Below are positions 53,756-64,000 of a stretch of 64,000 nt of DNA, one piece after another. This DNA comes from Pleurodeles waltl (lineage: Eukaryota > Chordata > Amphibia > Caudata > Salamandridae). Both the position numbers and the translations under genes were made by a program. Each line of letters starts with the position of its first letter. The stretch's first letter is position 1. Location: the NCBI RefSeq assembly GCF_031143425.1, contig NC_090440.1, positions 1,272,287,123 to 1,272,351,122 on the forward strand. The letters run 5' to 3'. The notes under the pieces were generated by a model. The model was not told the DNA's origin. It saw only the letters and a program-made list of their open reading frames with translations, and searched no databases.

Positions 53756-54413
53756 GGCATGTATGCTGGGGTAGGTAATGAGATCGCGGCATCCTCTGGT
53801 GTACAAACCCATGGCGGACCTGTCGACAATGGAAGACAGACACATCATAATCACATACAGACTTGATTGTGCAACAATCATGGAACTGTGTGCCCAGTTG
53901 GAGCCAGACCTGATTTCAGCTATCCGCCATCCCACAGGAATCCCCCCTTTAGTGCAGGTTCTGTCTGTACTCAATTTCCTGGCCAGTGGGTCTTTAAAAA
54001 CAACACTGGCCATGGCATTAGGGATGTCCCAGGCAATGTTCTCTAACGTGTTGTCCAGAGTGTTATCTGCCCTGCTGAAACACATGCGCAGCTACATCGT
54101 TTCCCTCAAGTGGAAGATTTGCCCACAGTGAAAGGTGACTTCTATGCCCTGGGACATATCCCCAACACCATTGGTGCCATTGATGGTACATATGTGGCAT
54201 TTGTACCCCCCCACAGGAATGAACAGGTGTACAAAAACCGGAAAAGCTACCATTCGATGAATGTGCAGATGGTGTTTTTGGCAGACCAGTACATCTCTCA
54301 TGTGAATGCCAAGTATCCTGGCTCAGTGCATGACGCTTACATTTTGAGGAATAGCAGCATCCCTTATGTGATGGGGCAACTGCTGAGGCACCCTGTGTGG
54401 CCAAGGTCCCAAC
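53756..54413 (+). pseudogene. Harbinger transposase exon 2 (copy 2)
   Basis: The duplicate of 43302-43960. It has six C near 53942, so the frame stays open through FLASGSLKTTLAMALGMSQA, where copy 1 is broken. The missing T before EDLPTVKGDF is shared, so that lesion predates the duplication. Both catalytic aspartate motifs are present. Confidence 0.82.
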
Positions 54414-54493
54414 TCAGTGGACATAGGTGTCTGGGTATGGGGTTGTCCCTAAAGGTGAGTGTGTGTCTAACAGTTGCCCCTCGACATTTGCAG

Positions 54494-54876
54494 GTGACTC
54501 TGGTTACCCCAACCTGTCATGGCTACTGACCCCAGTGAGGAATCCCAGGACAAGGGCAGAGGAGCGCTACAGTGAGGCACATGGGCAAACTAGGAAGCTT
54601 ATAGAACGCACCTTCGGCCTCCTGAAGGCCAGATTCTGGTGCCTCCATCTGACAGGTGGCTCCCTACACTACTCACCGAAGAAGGTGTGCCAGATAATCG
54701 TGGCCTGCTGTATGCTGCACAACCTGGCTTTGCGACACTAGGTGCCTTTTCTGCAGGAGGATGGGCCAGATGGTGGTCTTATGGCAGCTGTAGGGCCTGT
54801 GGACAGTGAAGAAGAGAAGGCAGAAGAAGAAGATGTCGACAACAAAAACAACATCATCATGCAATACTTCCAGTGA
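54494..54876 (+). pseudogene. Harbinger transposase exon 3 (copy 2)
   Basis: The duplicate of 44041-44423, following ATTTGCAG. It includes [15 protein letters not shown] and the same premature TAG before the acidic tail. Upstream, copy 2 has GTGAGTGTGTG (54455) where copy 1 has GTTAGTGTGTG. Confidence 0.8.
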
Positions 54877-55348
54877 GACACAGGTAAGAAGATGTAACTG
54901 CTTCCCACATCTCATACTATTGTTGGAGCTAGCATAAGTCTGTCATTTTCACTCAGTGTATGGACCCTGACTTGTTACTTTGCCTTTCCATTTCACAGAT
55001 CTGGTACCCACTGTGTGCCCTCTGCTATGTTTACTGCTGGACTACAGCTGTGTTATATTGGTATGTGAACAAGTACATTGACATTGCTATATTCCAGAGG
55101 TTTTGCAATTACAAATTTGTGAAAGCACAGACAGACTCCAGATTGTTTTGTGACTAAAGTGTGTTTATTTCTGTGCACATAAGTGGAGGGGGTTGTGAAA
55201 TGGGCTGGAGTGATGGTGGAGGAATGGCAGAGTCCAGTCTATTTGTTTCACAGGTGCATTGTCCAATGGGGCATAGGAAGTGGAGCAATGGCAGTTTAAG
55301 GTGGACAGGGTGACACAGTGGGACAGAAGGGTGACATTCAGATGGGTT

Positions 55349-56177
55349 TTATTTCCTGGCGGGGTTCTTGGCAATGTTCTCTGTCTTGTCTTGTTTCTGG
55401 ATCTCAGGGACCATTTGCGGGGTGGTTCTCATCTGCAGGGGGTGGGGTGCTGGTGGCCTTTTGTTCCTTTGGCGGTGCCTTCTGTCCACTAGACCTGTTG
55501 GAGGTGGAGGGCTATTCTTCATCCAGGCTAGTGTCAGGGGCACGTTGGTGTGCCACTGTGTCCCTCCTGGTGTTGAGAAGGTCTGCCAGCACCCCTGCAA
55601 TGGTGACCAGGGTGGTGTTGATGGACTTCAAGTCCTCCCTGATCCCCAGGTAGTGTTCCTCCTGCAGGCGCTGGGTCTCCTGAAACTTGGCCAGTACCGT
55701 GCCCATGGTCTCCTGGGAATGGTGGTAAGCTCCCATGATTTTGGAGAGTGCCTCATGGAGAGTGGGTTCCCTGGCCTGTCCTCCCCCTGTCACACAACAG
55801 TCCTCCCAGCTTCCCTGTTATCCTGTGCCTCTGTCCCCTGAACCGTGTGCCCACTGCCGGTGCCCCCTGGTCCCTGATCGTCCTGTGTTAGTGGGGTTGG
55901 CTGGTTTCCCTGTAGTGGTGGACACACTGCTGATTGACATGTCCTGGGGACAGAGGGATGGGCCCTCTGGGTCGGTGCTGTGGTGGTGTTTCCTGAGGGG
56001 GGAGGTTCAGTGGTGGTTTGTGATTGTGTCAGGGGAACCGACTGTCCCGAGGTCCCTGATGGGCCGGGCTGGTCATCTTGATACAGGCGTGCAGAGCTGC
56101 TGTTGTCACTGTGGGCCTCTTCTGTGGGGGGACTGGATAGGTCTGGCAAGCCTGTCTGGTGACGTTGGGTAGGGGTC
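55349..56177 (-). pseudogene. Myb/SANT-like protein B, exon 2 (copy 2)
   Basis: The duplicate of 44896-45724, with small substitutions such as LHEAL in place of YEAL. It starts after CCCCAACAG and has the same basic end and stop. Confidence 0.7.
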
Positions 56178-56498
56178 CTGTTGGGGTGTAAATGAATAGT
56201 TATTGTATCTGTGTGTGCCATCTTGTGCAGTCGGTGAGTGACCCTCTACTACTGTTCTAGCATTATTGTCGTGGCTCTTGTGTGATTGGTGATTTTGGGG
56301 CATGAGTCAGTTTCTCTACTGGACATGCTTTGGTGATGGGTGTCCATGCATTGGTGTTCCATGCAGGGCTTGATTTCGGGATGTGTGGTTTGTGTTAGTG
56401 GGGTATCTGTAGGTTGTTGGGGTGATATGTGTGAGGGTGGAGTATGTGATGGCATGCAGGTGGGGTGGGAGGGATAAAGTAGTAAAGATTTGCCTTAC

Positions 56499-56870
56499 CA
56501 GAGTCCAGTCCTCCTGGTACTCCTGCGAGGCCCTCCGGATGCATGATTGCCAAGACTTGCTCCTCCCATGTTGTGTGGGAGGAGGTGGGGGTCCACCACC
56601 AGTCCTCTGTACAGCAATCTGGTGTCTGGATACCACGGAATGTACCTTCCCCCATAGGTCATTCCACCTCTTCCTGATGTCATCTCGTGTTCTTGGATGC
56701 TGTCCCACTGCATTGACCAATGTCGACAATTCTGCACCATAGCTCCATTTTCCTTGCAATGGATGTCTGCTGCACCTGTGATCCGAATAGCTGTGGCTCT
56801 ACCCCGAGATTTCCTCCACCACGACTCTGAGCTCCTCCTCAGAGAACCTGGGGTGTCTTTGAGGTGCCAT
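56499..56870 (-). pseudogene. Myb/SANT-like protein B, exon 1 (copy 2)
   Basis: The duplicate of 46046-46417: ATG at 56870, Myb-like domain with HPRTRDDIRKRWNDL, frameshift near 56800, donor CTCTG|GTAAGG at 56499. Confidence 0.8.
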
Positions 56871-57436
56871 GATGTGGTGTGGGTGATATGTGAGGTGGTG
56901 TCTGTTGTGATGTGTGAGGGGATGTGTTTGTGTGTGTTGTTTGAGGTGCGTGGATGTTGTATGAGTGATGGTGTTGTGTGTCTGTGGATGCTGGTGTTGT
57001 GTTAGGTAGTCTCTCTCTCTGGCCTTCTTTCTGAATTTTGGTTGTAAGGGTTTGTGGGTGCTTTGGGTGTGTGTTTTATATTGGATTGTGTGAGTGGGTG
57101 TGGTGTGTGTGTATGTGTATCAGGTGTGTGTATTTTGAATTGTCCAATGTGGTTGTGTTTTGTAAATGTGTGTGTATTTTTAGCGCAGCGGTGTGTACCA
57201 CCAATGGAATACCACAGTTGAAAGATCGCCACGTTGATTCGTGGGTCGTGATAGTGTGGGCGTATTCTTGTTGGCGTGGGTTTTGGTATAGCCAGTTTAT
57301 CACTGACCTTTGGTGTGGCGGACTTGTGTGGTTGTCTGTATTGTGGTGGATTCCGAGCTGTGAGTCGTAATACCTGTAACGGAATTCCGCTGCCGCAATG
57401 GTATGTTGGCGGTCTTCTGCATAGTGGAAAGCGGGA

Positions 57437-57463
57437 TTTACCGCCAGGGTTGTAATGAGGGCC
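57437..57463 (-). repeat. Harbinger terminal repeat (copy 2) with TTA
   Basis: Inverse of GGCCCTCATTACAACCCTGG; identical over 22 bases to the left end at 34077. TTA follows at 57464-57466. Confidence 0.9.
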
Positions 57464-57466
57464 TTA

Positions 57467-59808
57467 ATGTTGAATAAAAGGGGAGAGGTTATGACTGTTT
57501 TGGGGGAAGATATGCCTCCACACAAAATTATCAAGGCATTTTCAGCCCTGACAAGTTATGCGGCTGACAAATTGCAAGGCCCTAGTGCCAGCAAAGAAAG
57601 AGGACCTCGTTGGTGCAATCATGCATGTGCCTCATCCCTTAAAGACCTAAAGAAAAAAACCAATTTCTTCCCTCAAAATCGATATACTATTAAAAAGGCA
57701 AGAAGGACATATAAGGATGCACTTCCTCCTAGGATGATCGAACTGAGGGCGATTGCTTGGGACAAGATTATTGAAGTAAGTAAAAAAAAAAAAAAGATAC
57801 AAAGGTTTTCTGGCAAGTGGTTAATTCTGCCCCCCTGAATGACGAGGATAAAATTACAATGAATAGTGTTATTCCAGCCCAAACATTGGTGGATCATTTT
57901 TCTAAAATTGTCTTACGGCAATAAGAAATGCCTTGGTAGGTGCAGCCTTCTGTAATCCATTGACGTAGCCGATGTAATACAGGCAATCCAAGACTGCCCC
58001 TCTGACAAAGCTCCTGGTCGGGTAGAATCCCAGCTGACCTATATAAAGCGTTTGCAGAATTCTGGGGACCATTGCTTACTAATGTTCTGAGATTTGCTAT
58101 GATAGGCCCCTTAGTAGATAGTTGGAAAGAGTTGATTATTGTGCCTATCTTTAAGAAGGGGGATAGGGCTGATCCACAATGTTACCGCCCAATCTCCCTC
58201 TTAGATAGTTCAGTTAAGATACTAGGCTAGTGATTTTAAATAAGCTAGAAAACTGGGTAATGGAGACTAATTGTTTGTCAAAGGTGCAGTATGGGTTTCG
58301 CCCAGGGCTGGTCACAGTTGAACAAACTCTCAATCTGATCCTGATAGTACAAAAATACATTAAGGCAAAAAAAGGCTGTGTACATTTAGCCTTCATGGAT
58401 CTATCCTGTGCATTTGAGACAGTTGACAGAGTGAAATTGTGGACTGTTATGCCAAATATGGGGGTGGATAAAGAGGTAATTGTCCTACTCAGTAGGCTCT
58501 ATGATTGTACCTTGGCACAAGTTTGTTTTTCTCAGAAGGGTGATTTAATGGATATATTTGCTTCTTTTGAAAAGGGTAAGACAGGGACGTGTGTTGACCC
58601 CTTTCCTTTTCCTCATCTACATAAATTGGGTTGGAATGCTTTTTATATGCAGTGGGGAAGGACTTGCCACTTACTAATAATTCCCCAATTCCAGTTCTCC
58701 TTTATGCAGATGAGACTGTACTTATTTCAAGGACAGCAAATGATCTCCAAATGTTATTAAATGCTTTTAATACGTTTATAGGAAACCTTGATCTTAAAAC
58801 TAATAGAACAAAGACATTTGTGACGAAGAGCGGCCCAAAATTAGCAAAAAGTAAACATTTCTCTTGGAAGGTGCAGAAATACTTAAGGTTTTAAATTTTA
58901 CTTCCTTGGGGGTTCCCATTGATGTAGATTTTAATTGGAAAGTTTTAGTAAGTGTTCGTGTAATGCAATCCCAAAAAGCCATAGATGCTCTTTTTAGAAT
59001 TTCTAACAAGTTGGGGCAAAACCTGTCAGAGATTCTGACTGTTTTTAAAAATAAATGCTGTTCTATTGCAGCATTTGGAACAGGAGTTTGGGGCCATGCT
59101 GATTGTTCAAGTCTTCAGGTAGTTGAAAACAAGTTTCTAAGAAGGTTATTAGCAGTGCCGCAATCTACCTCAGTAATGTTTTGTCATGAAGAAGTAGGCC
59201 TGAGGGGCATATCTGATTATATAAAACTGCAACCTGTATTGCTATGGCTAAAAATTTGGTCAAATCCTGAAACCCACCTGTGTAGAACAGTGATCCAGGA
59301 CTGTCTCTCATTATCACGGCCGATGGACATATCCTGGCTTAGATACATTCATTCTACTCTTCTTCGTGTTAGGGCAGGGGAGTCTTTTCTTGCCCCGACT
59401 TTTAGTGGGTGGGATATTAAAAGGATTAAGGAGCCATATTGGCATTTAATTCATGACCCAAAATTAAACATGGCCACAGCTAGGAATCAGAAGAGGATGC
59501 CGCTACAGCAACTACACCTTATGTTATACTTGGACATTATCAGCTCTGAGCGGCACAGGTTTTGACTTACCAGGCTACGCCTGACTATTATATATTAGCA
59601 TTCCCTACCCGTGGCACTTGGTTTAAGAAACTTCCGCCATGCTGTTGTAATAGCAAAACAACTCAAAGCACTTTGGACTTTGTCCTTTTTTTGTACTCTC
59701 TATATTGTACCTAAAAGAAGGTTTTTACGCCCAATTTTTTTATCCAAGGGCATTAGGTCTAGCCACCTTGCTTTTTCTTACTTATACATCTGGGAAATGA
59801 AGAGATAA
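57467..59808 (+). pseudogene. LINE copy 2 ORF2: RT half (copy 2)
   Basis: The duplicate of 47012-49349, with the same motifs including YADE. Homopolymer lengths differ: 14 A against 12 A near 57782, TTTT against TTT near 58567, and AAAAA against AAAA near 59252. The last difference keeps a 233-codon C-terminal frame (58864-59565) open that is broken in copy 1. Confidence 0.85.
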
Positions 59809-59962
59809 TACAGGCTGTGTTAAATTTTATATATGCTGCTTTTTGTATTCGAAATTCTTATTAACATTGTTATTTATCTATTGTATGCCTGAACATTTTG
59901 TATGTATATATTTGATGCCTTTTATGGTTTTTTATTTGAACCGAAAAAAGTATTTGATGATG
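59809..59962 (+). other. LINE copy 2 3' tail (copy 2)
   Basis: The duplicate of 49350-49508, with the same CCGAAAAAAGTATTTGATGA ending. Confidence 0.7.
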
Positions 59963-60194
59963 ATGACCTGTAGCTCAGTTAAAACAAAAATTATGAACTA
60001 TTAGCTGGATGGGACGAGGTTAGGAAAAAACTAACATTTTTAACTATTTAGGGATATTATTTAATTTCTCCCTGAAATGGTCACCCATGATAATGCTCGG
60101 AAACCAACATTTTAACAAAACCAATGATGCAGTGTTTATATTTTTTTCATAAATTACACCAAAAAACTGTTAAAGAAACAATTGGCATCTATAA

Positions 60195-60730
60195 GAGCAA
60201 GTGCATGCCTGAGGGAAAATATGGAGCTGGAATTTGGGGCTATTACAATTCAGACATTCTCCAACATACACAAAAGAAGCTTTCTTAGTAGACTATTGAC
60301 GTGCAAAGAAGTTCTTGATCCTTTACTGGGCATGAGGAAATAGAACTAATTTATATGGAGGATGCACTTAGCCTGGTTCCGCTGACTTTATGGATAAACT
60401 GTTGGACCAAACAGGAAGCTGGTCTGGTTAGCTCCTTTTTGACAGACTGTATGTTAGTAGACTATGTGCACCATATTCCATGGTTTGCATAAAATAAGGG
60501 GATGTTCCATCAATTAGGAGTGCCAGACATTTATGATAACCCCAGGTCAATTGTGATGAGCTGTAAAGAAAGAATGAAACAGTGCTTTTTAGAACGTCTT
60601 ATGGCAGTAGGTAGGGAATGAGCGTCAACTATGTCAAGTATGCTAGAATTTTCCGCTACTTGCACATTCACCAGGTTAGAAGCTTACTTATCACTTGTGA
60701 TGAGTTCTAGTCAGCATTTCCAAATAAACC
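60195..60730 (+). pseudogene. LINE RT C-terminal remnant (copy 2)
   Basis: The duplicate of 49740-50270 with the same GAGIWGY-like landmark and stops; a C is missing near 60300. Confidence 0.5.
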
Positions 60731-61082
60731 CACTTCAGGTTGAATACAGTGCACTTTATCACAGTTTTTCCTATCCAGGGGACCTATTGTAGAATTCTGC
60801 CCCTCCATCCCCTCAATAGTGCTTCCAGTAAAGGCAAATGTCACCTTATGTTTTCTTCACATTCTATCCAACCCCTTGTCACTCGTTCCCATTCTTCAAC
60901 AAACTAACACTAGATCATACAAGTTAGCATTGATATGTCTCAAGAAACTAGACACACCAGCCATCTGTTTTGCTGTCTAAACCTTTTAAAGAGGGCTATT
61001 TTTTATTAGGAAACAATATGAATCATGATTGGGTATTTTACAAAGTTTTAACATGTGATTTTAAAATTTTAAACTTACTGCA

Positions 61083-63225
61083 TGTTAGACCTGTCAGCCT
61101 TAGTGTGGCCTTCCCCCATATTTGTGCCTGGTGGCCTCACATTCGTGCTGAAACTTTTTGTTAGCCTCAGGACTCTGCACACTTTACCACTGCTGACCAG
61201 TGCTAAAGCACATGTGCTTCTCCTCTAAATATGGTAACATTGGTATATCCACAATTGACATCTTTAGTTTACTTATAAGTCCCTTTTAAATTGGTATACC
61301 CTTTACCCAGACCCTGTAAATGAAATGCTGCTAGTGGCCCGCAGCACTGATTGTGCTACCCACTTTAGTAGCCCTTTAATCATGTTTAAGGCTTGCCAAT
61401 GGAGAGCCTCTGTATGCAGTTTTACTGCCACTTCAACTTAGCATTTAAACCCCCTTGAGAAGCCTTAAACTCCCCTTTTATTACATATGTCACCCCTAAG
61501 GTAGGCCCTAATGGTGCTACATAAGTAAAAGGCAGGGCATGTTCTTTTAAGTTCTATATGTCCTGGTAGTAACCACTCCCAAAGTCATTTTCACTATTGT
61601 GAAGTCTACTGCACAGATAAGCTAGCATTGAGAATGTCTTAATATCCTTTTAAGCTGTCATTCCTGATCAGAAAAAAGTAGCTGCATCATGTTTCATATA
61701 ATGGCAATGGAAATGATAAATCCTCTTTAATGGTAAAGACGGATTTAGCATTAGTATTTTACAAATGCCACTTTTAGAAAGTTGGCATTTCTCTGCTCTT
61801 ACTGCTCTGTGTGCCTTGCAGCATGTCCCAAATAAGCATCTGGGGTAGGTGACAGCTGCACTTTGTGCATTCCTTCTAGATAGCCACAAACATGGGAAGG
61901 TTAGGTGTGCCTGAACACTCATCTGAATTCATCTGCTTTCTGATGGGCCTTCCTCCGCATGAATGGTGGAGGAAAGCTGACATTTGCACTTGAATAGGGA
62001 AGTGCTTTTCCCCACACAAAGAGCTGATTACCCCCTACTGGCTGTCTTGAGCCAGGGCTATGAAGAAAGGATCTATGTGCACTTCAAAGACTCTTTGAAT
62101 TCACCCCACCTCAAAAGCACATTTAGGTATAAGAACAGGGCATCTGACACCACAGAATCAGTACACTACTGGAAAGAACTCTGCCTGGAGTAAGGACAGA
62201 TGTGCTGCAAGAACTGCCACTCTGCTGGACTGTTTTCCAAGAAGGACTGCTCTCTGCCTTGATGTGTTACCCTGCTACCTGCTGATTTCTGCACAGCTGA
62301 TCAAGGACTCGACCTGAGTGACTCTAAGGGTTTGCTGGCTTGCTTCCTGTTCTCTTGCAGGCTCAGGGGCATCAAAGCCTGCCTGCATCTATGCTTTGCT
62401 GCTGGACTTTGCCAGCTGTTAGTCCTACCTTTGCCTGAGGTGTCCATTCAGTCCTGGGCCTCAGAAGTGGGTTCTGCAGCCATTTTGTTATGAAACCGAT
62501 GCATCATCACCTTTGCACATATTGAACCCGATACATCGTCCTTCGACACTGATGCAGAGGCTGCTTGACGACAGTGGTTCTCCAACGTGTACAGCCATAC
62601 AACGACACTCTGTGTGGCTCAATTACGACGCATTGTCTTCACCTCAGCGGAGTTCGATTCTGACAAGGGACCCAACTGTGAAACTCAACACTGATTCATC
62701 AACCCAACTGTTTGGTACAGAACTAATGCATTGCATTCGCATTGCTCCATGATATTGATGCTTTGCTCCATCCAAGGTAATCTTTCAGCAGGCTCTACAT
62801 GACTCCTGTATCCAGCCTACCCTCCATCGCGGTTTACCTGAACTTTGAATTTACTCCAGTCTAGTGTAACCCCAAGTAATCTGCCAGAGGTATTGACTTC
62901 TAAGCACTATTTTTGGTTTATTCTTAAAAAAATAATATCTTGATTTCTACTGATTGGATTTTTGTAATTGTGGTCTCATTTTACTCTGATGAATATTCCC
63001 TATTTTTCTGAACATTTGTGGAGTCTTTGAGTGGTGTTTTCACTGTGTGTTGCACAATCAGTTTACACATTACCTCTTTAGATAAGCCTCACTACTCTGT
63101 GCCAAGCTACCAGAGGGTGAGCTTAGGCTATCTCAAAGTGTGTGTCTAGATTAACCCGACTAAATGTGATAGTTCCTGCTCGTTTAGGGCACAAACTCTC
63201 ACTGCCAGAAACCCCAGTTCTAACA
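61083..63225. repeat. Solo-LTR-like repeat, 2.14 kb (copy 2)
   Basis: The duplicate of 50629-52770, with the same TGTTAGA and TCTAACA ends and a few substitutions. Confidence 0.5.
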
Positions 63226-63575
63226 CTATATTATTTATATTCTAATTTTTTATGACATATATTGTAAGAAAACTAGACTCTTTGCGGTTCCCCTCCCTCC
63301 CCCACTTTCTGCCCCCATTTTAACTCTTAGATGCTGTTTTTTTTGCCTCTGGTGGTGCACTGGGACCTGCCAACTGGGCCCCTGTGTAGATGTTCTTTCC
63401 CTAAATTATTTGTTGGCATGGTACTTTCCTGATTGGCAAAGACTTGACCCCCTTGTAAGTCCCTTGTAAATGGTACACAGGGAAACCAGGGTTGAGGTGG
63501 TAAAGGGGTCCCAGGGCTGCAGCACACGTTTTTGCCTCACCCTAGTGTTTTGCTTTCACTAATGACCAAGCTGAC
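63226..63575. other. Non-coding tail of duplication copy 2
   Basis: The duplicate of 52771-53121. One small change is GGGTTGAGG for GGGCATAGG near 63490. Confidence 0.5.
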
Positions 63576-64000
63576 AGAAATCTCTGGAATGCACCTCTTA
63601 GTTCAAAGAAGACATTTGTTATAATTTCACCACAAGGTTCCTAAAAAGGAGGTTAGCATGTTGAAAGCAAACGTTAAAAAATAGTCACAGCAATGAAAGG
63701 AAAATATACCAAAATGATTCTCAACTGCAATGTACACAGCAAATATATGTAGTTATGTTATATTATGCAAAACAAATAATGAAGTAAAAATTCATCACTG
63801 TAGGGCCTGCCAAGCTCTTCATCTTTCTCATGCCCGCAAGACGATGACCCCTTTTGACTGCAAAAGACAAAGAGATAACCACCCTCATGGGACAGATATC
63901 AGGCATCCGACATCAAGAATCCTGATTGAGGCCACTCCACTCTCTCGCTGTCACACTGGGTCTTTTATACTTTGAAAGAACCAAAAGGAGCGTTCCGGAA
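63576..64000. other. Original right flank, unrecognised
   Basis: The sequence AGAAATCTCTGGAATG onward occurs only once and so marks where the duplicated segment originally continued. It probably continues the repeat to its left, but I recognise no coding or terminal motif. Confidence 0.4.

Larger units (their letters stand above)
53126..63575. repeat. Tandem duplication, copy 2 (10.45 kb)
   Basis: Same order and orientation as 42672-53121: Myb A exon 1, transposase exons 2-3, Myb B, Harbinger end, LINE RT half, LINE remnant, solo-LTR-like repeat and tail. It ends at CTGAC (63575), after which the original flank (AGAAATCTCTGG) follows. The Harbinger part lacks transposase exon 1, which lies outside the duplicated segment. 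Confidence 0.95.

Noticed and set aside
63730..63975. 81-residue frame near the right edge
   Set aside because: No recognisable motif in repeat-like flanking sequence.
1..64000. CRISPR arrays, bacterial operons, tRNA or rRNA genes
   Set aside because: The periodic repeats are tandem minisatellites without spacers; composition, introns and element types are eukaryotic. No cloverleaf or rRNA sequence was noticed.

Overview
This window looks like intergenic DNA from a vertebrate with a very large, repeat-rich genome. I favour a salamander or newt, because the mix of Harbinger, Penelope-like, Ty3/gypsy, LINE, piggyBac-type and Tc1-type elements and the long TG...CA repeat feel familiar from such genomes. 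That assignment is inference; I ran no search. I found no host gene, tRNA, rRNA or CRISPR. Almost every coding stretch belongs to a transposable element, and only one open reading frame, the Tc1-like transposase at 12707-13723, looks fully intact.

Layout. 1-3126: inner part and end of a piggyBac-type non-autonomous element made mostly of a 383-bp tandem repeat, ending at a TTAA. 3127-~7440: a broken Penelope-like element (RT, then GIY-YIG endonuclease) with a decayed hammerhead-like fold at 7209-7253. ~7440-14558: a decayed LINE, cut by a Tc1-like transposon at 12489-14052. 14559-19293: one truncated Harbinger copy. ~20920-24245: an L1-like remnant. 24601-30453: a Ty3/gypsy chromodomain element on the minus strand with a GTAAC target duplication. 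31945-32775: a LINE RT fragment. 33182-49508: a second LINE of the same family, split between endonuclease and RT by a 12.9-kb Harbinger composite (34077-47008, TTA target duplication). 49740-50270: another LINE remnant. 50629-52770: a TG...CA solo-LTR-like repeat.

The segment 42672-53121 is repeated in tandem as 53126-63575, about 10.45 kb, with roughly 0.5% differences where I compared them. The second copy holds the outer half of the Harbinger composite, the RT half of the split LINE, and the solo LTR-like repeat.

The most interesting object is the Harbinger family. Assembled from its copies, it has three genes: a HARBI1-like transposase and two different Myb/SANT-like DNA-binding proteins. 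The transposase has a tiny 83-nt first exon, and its first intron of about 3.86 kb contains one Myb-like gene on the opposite strand. The second Myb-like gene converges on the transposase from the other side. Exon length, splice donor, reading phase and intron length agree between two independent copies (14.6-19.3 kb and 39.2-47.0 kb). All copies here are broken, so any activity would have to come from elsewhere in the genome.
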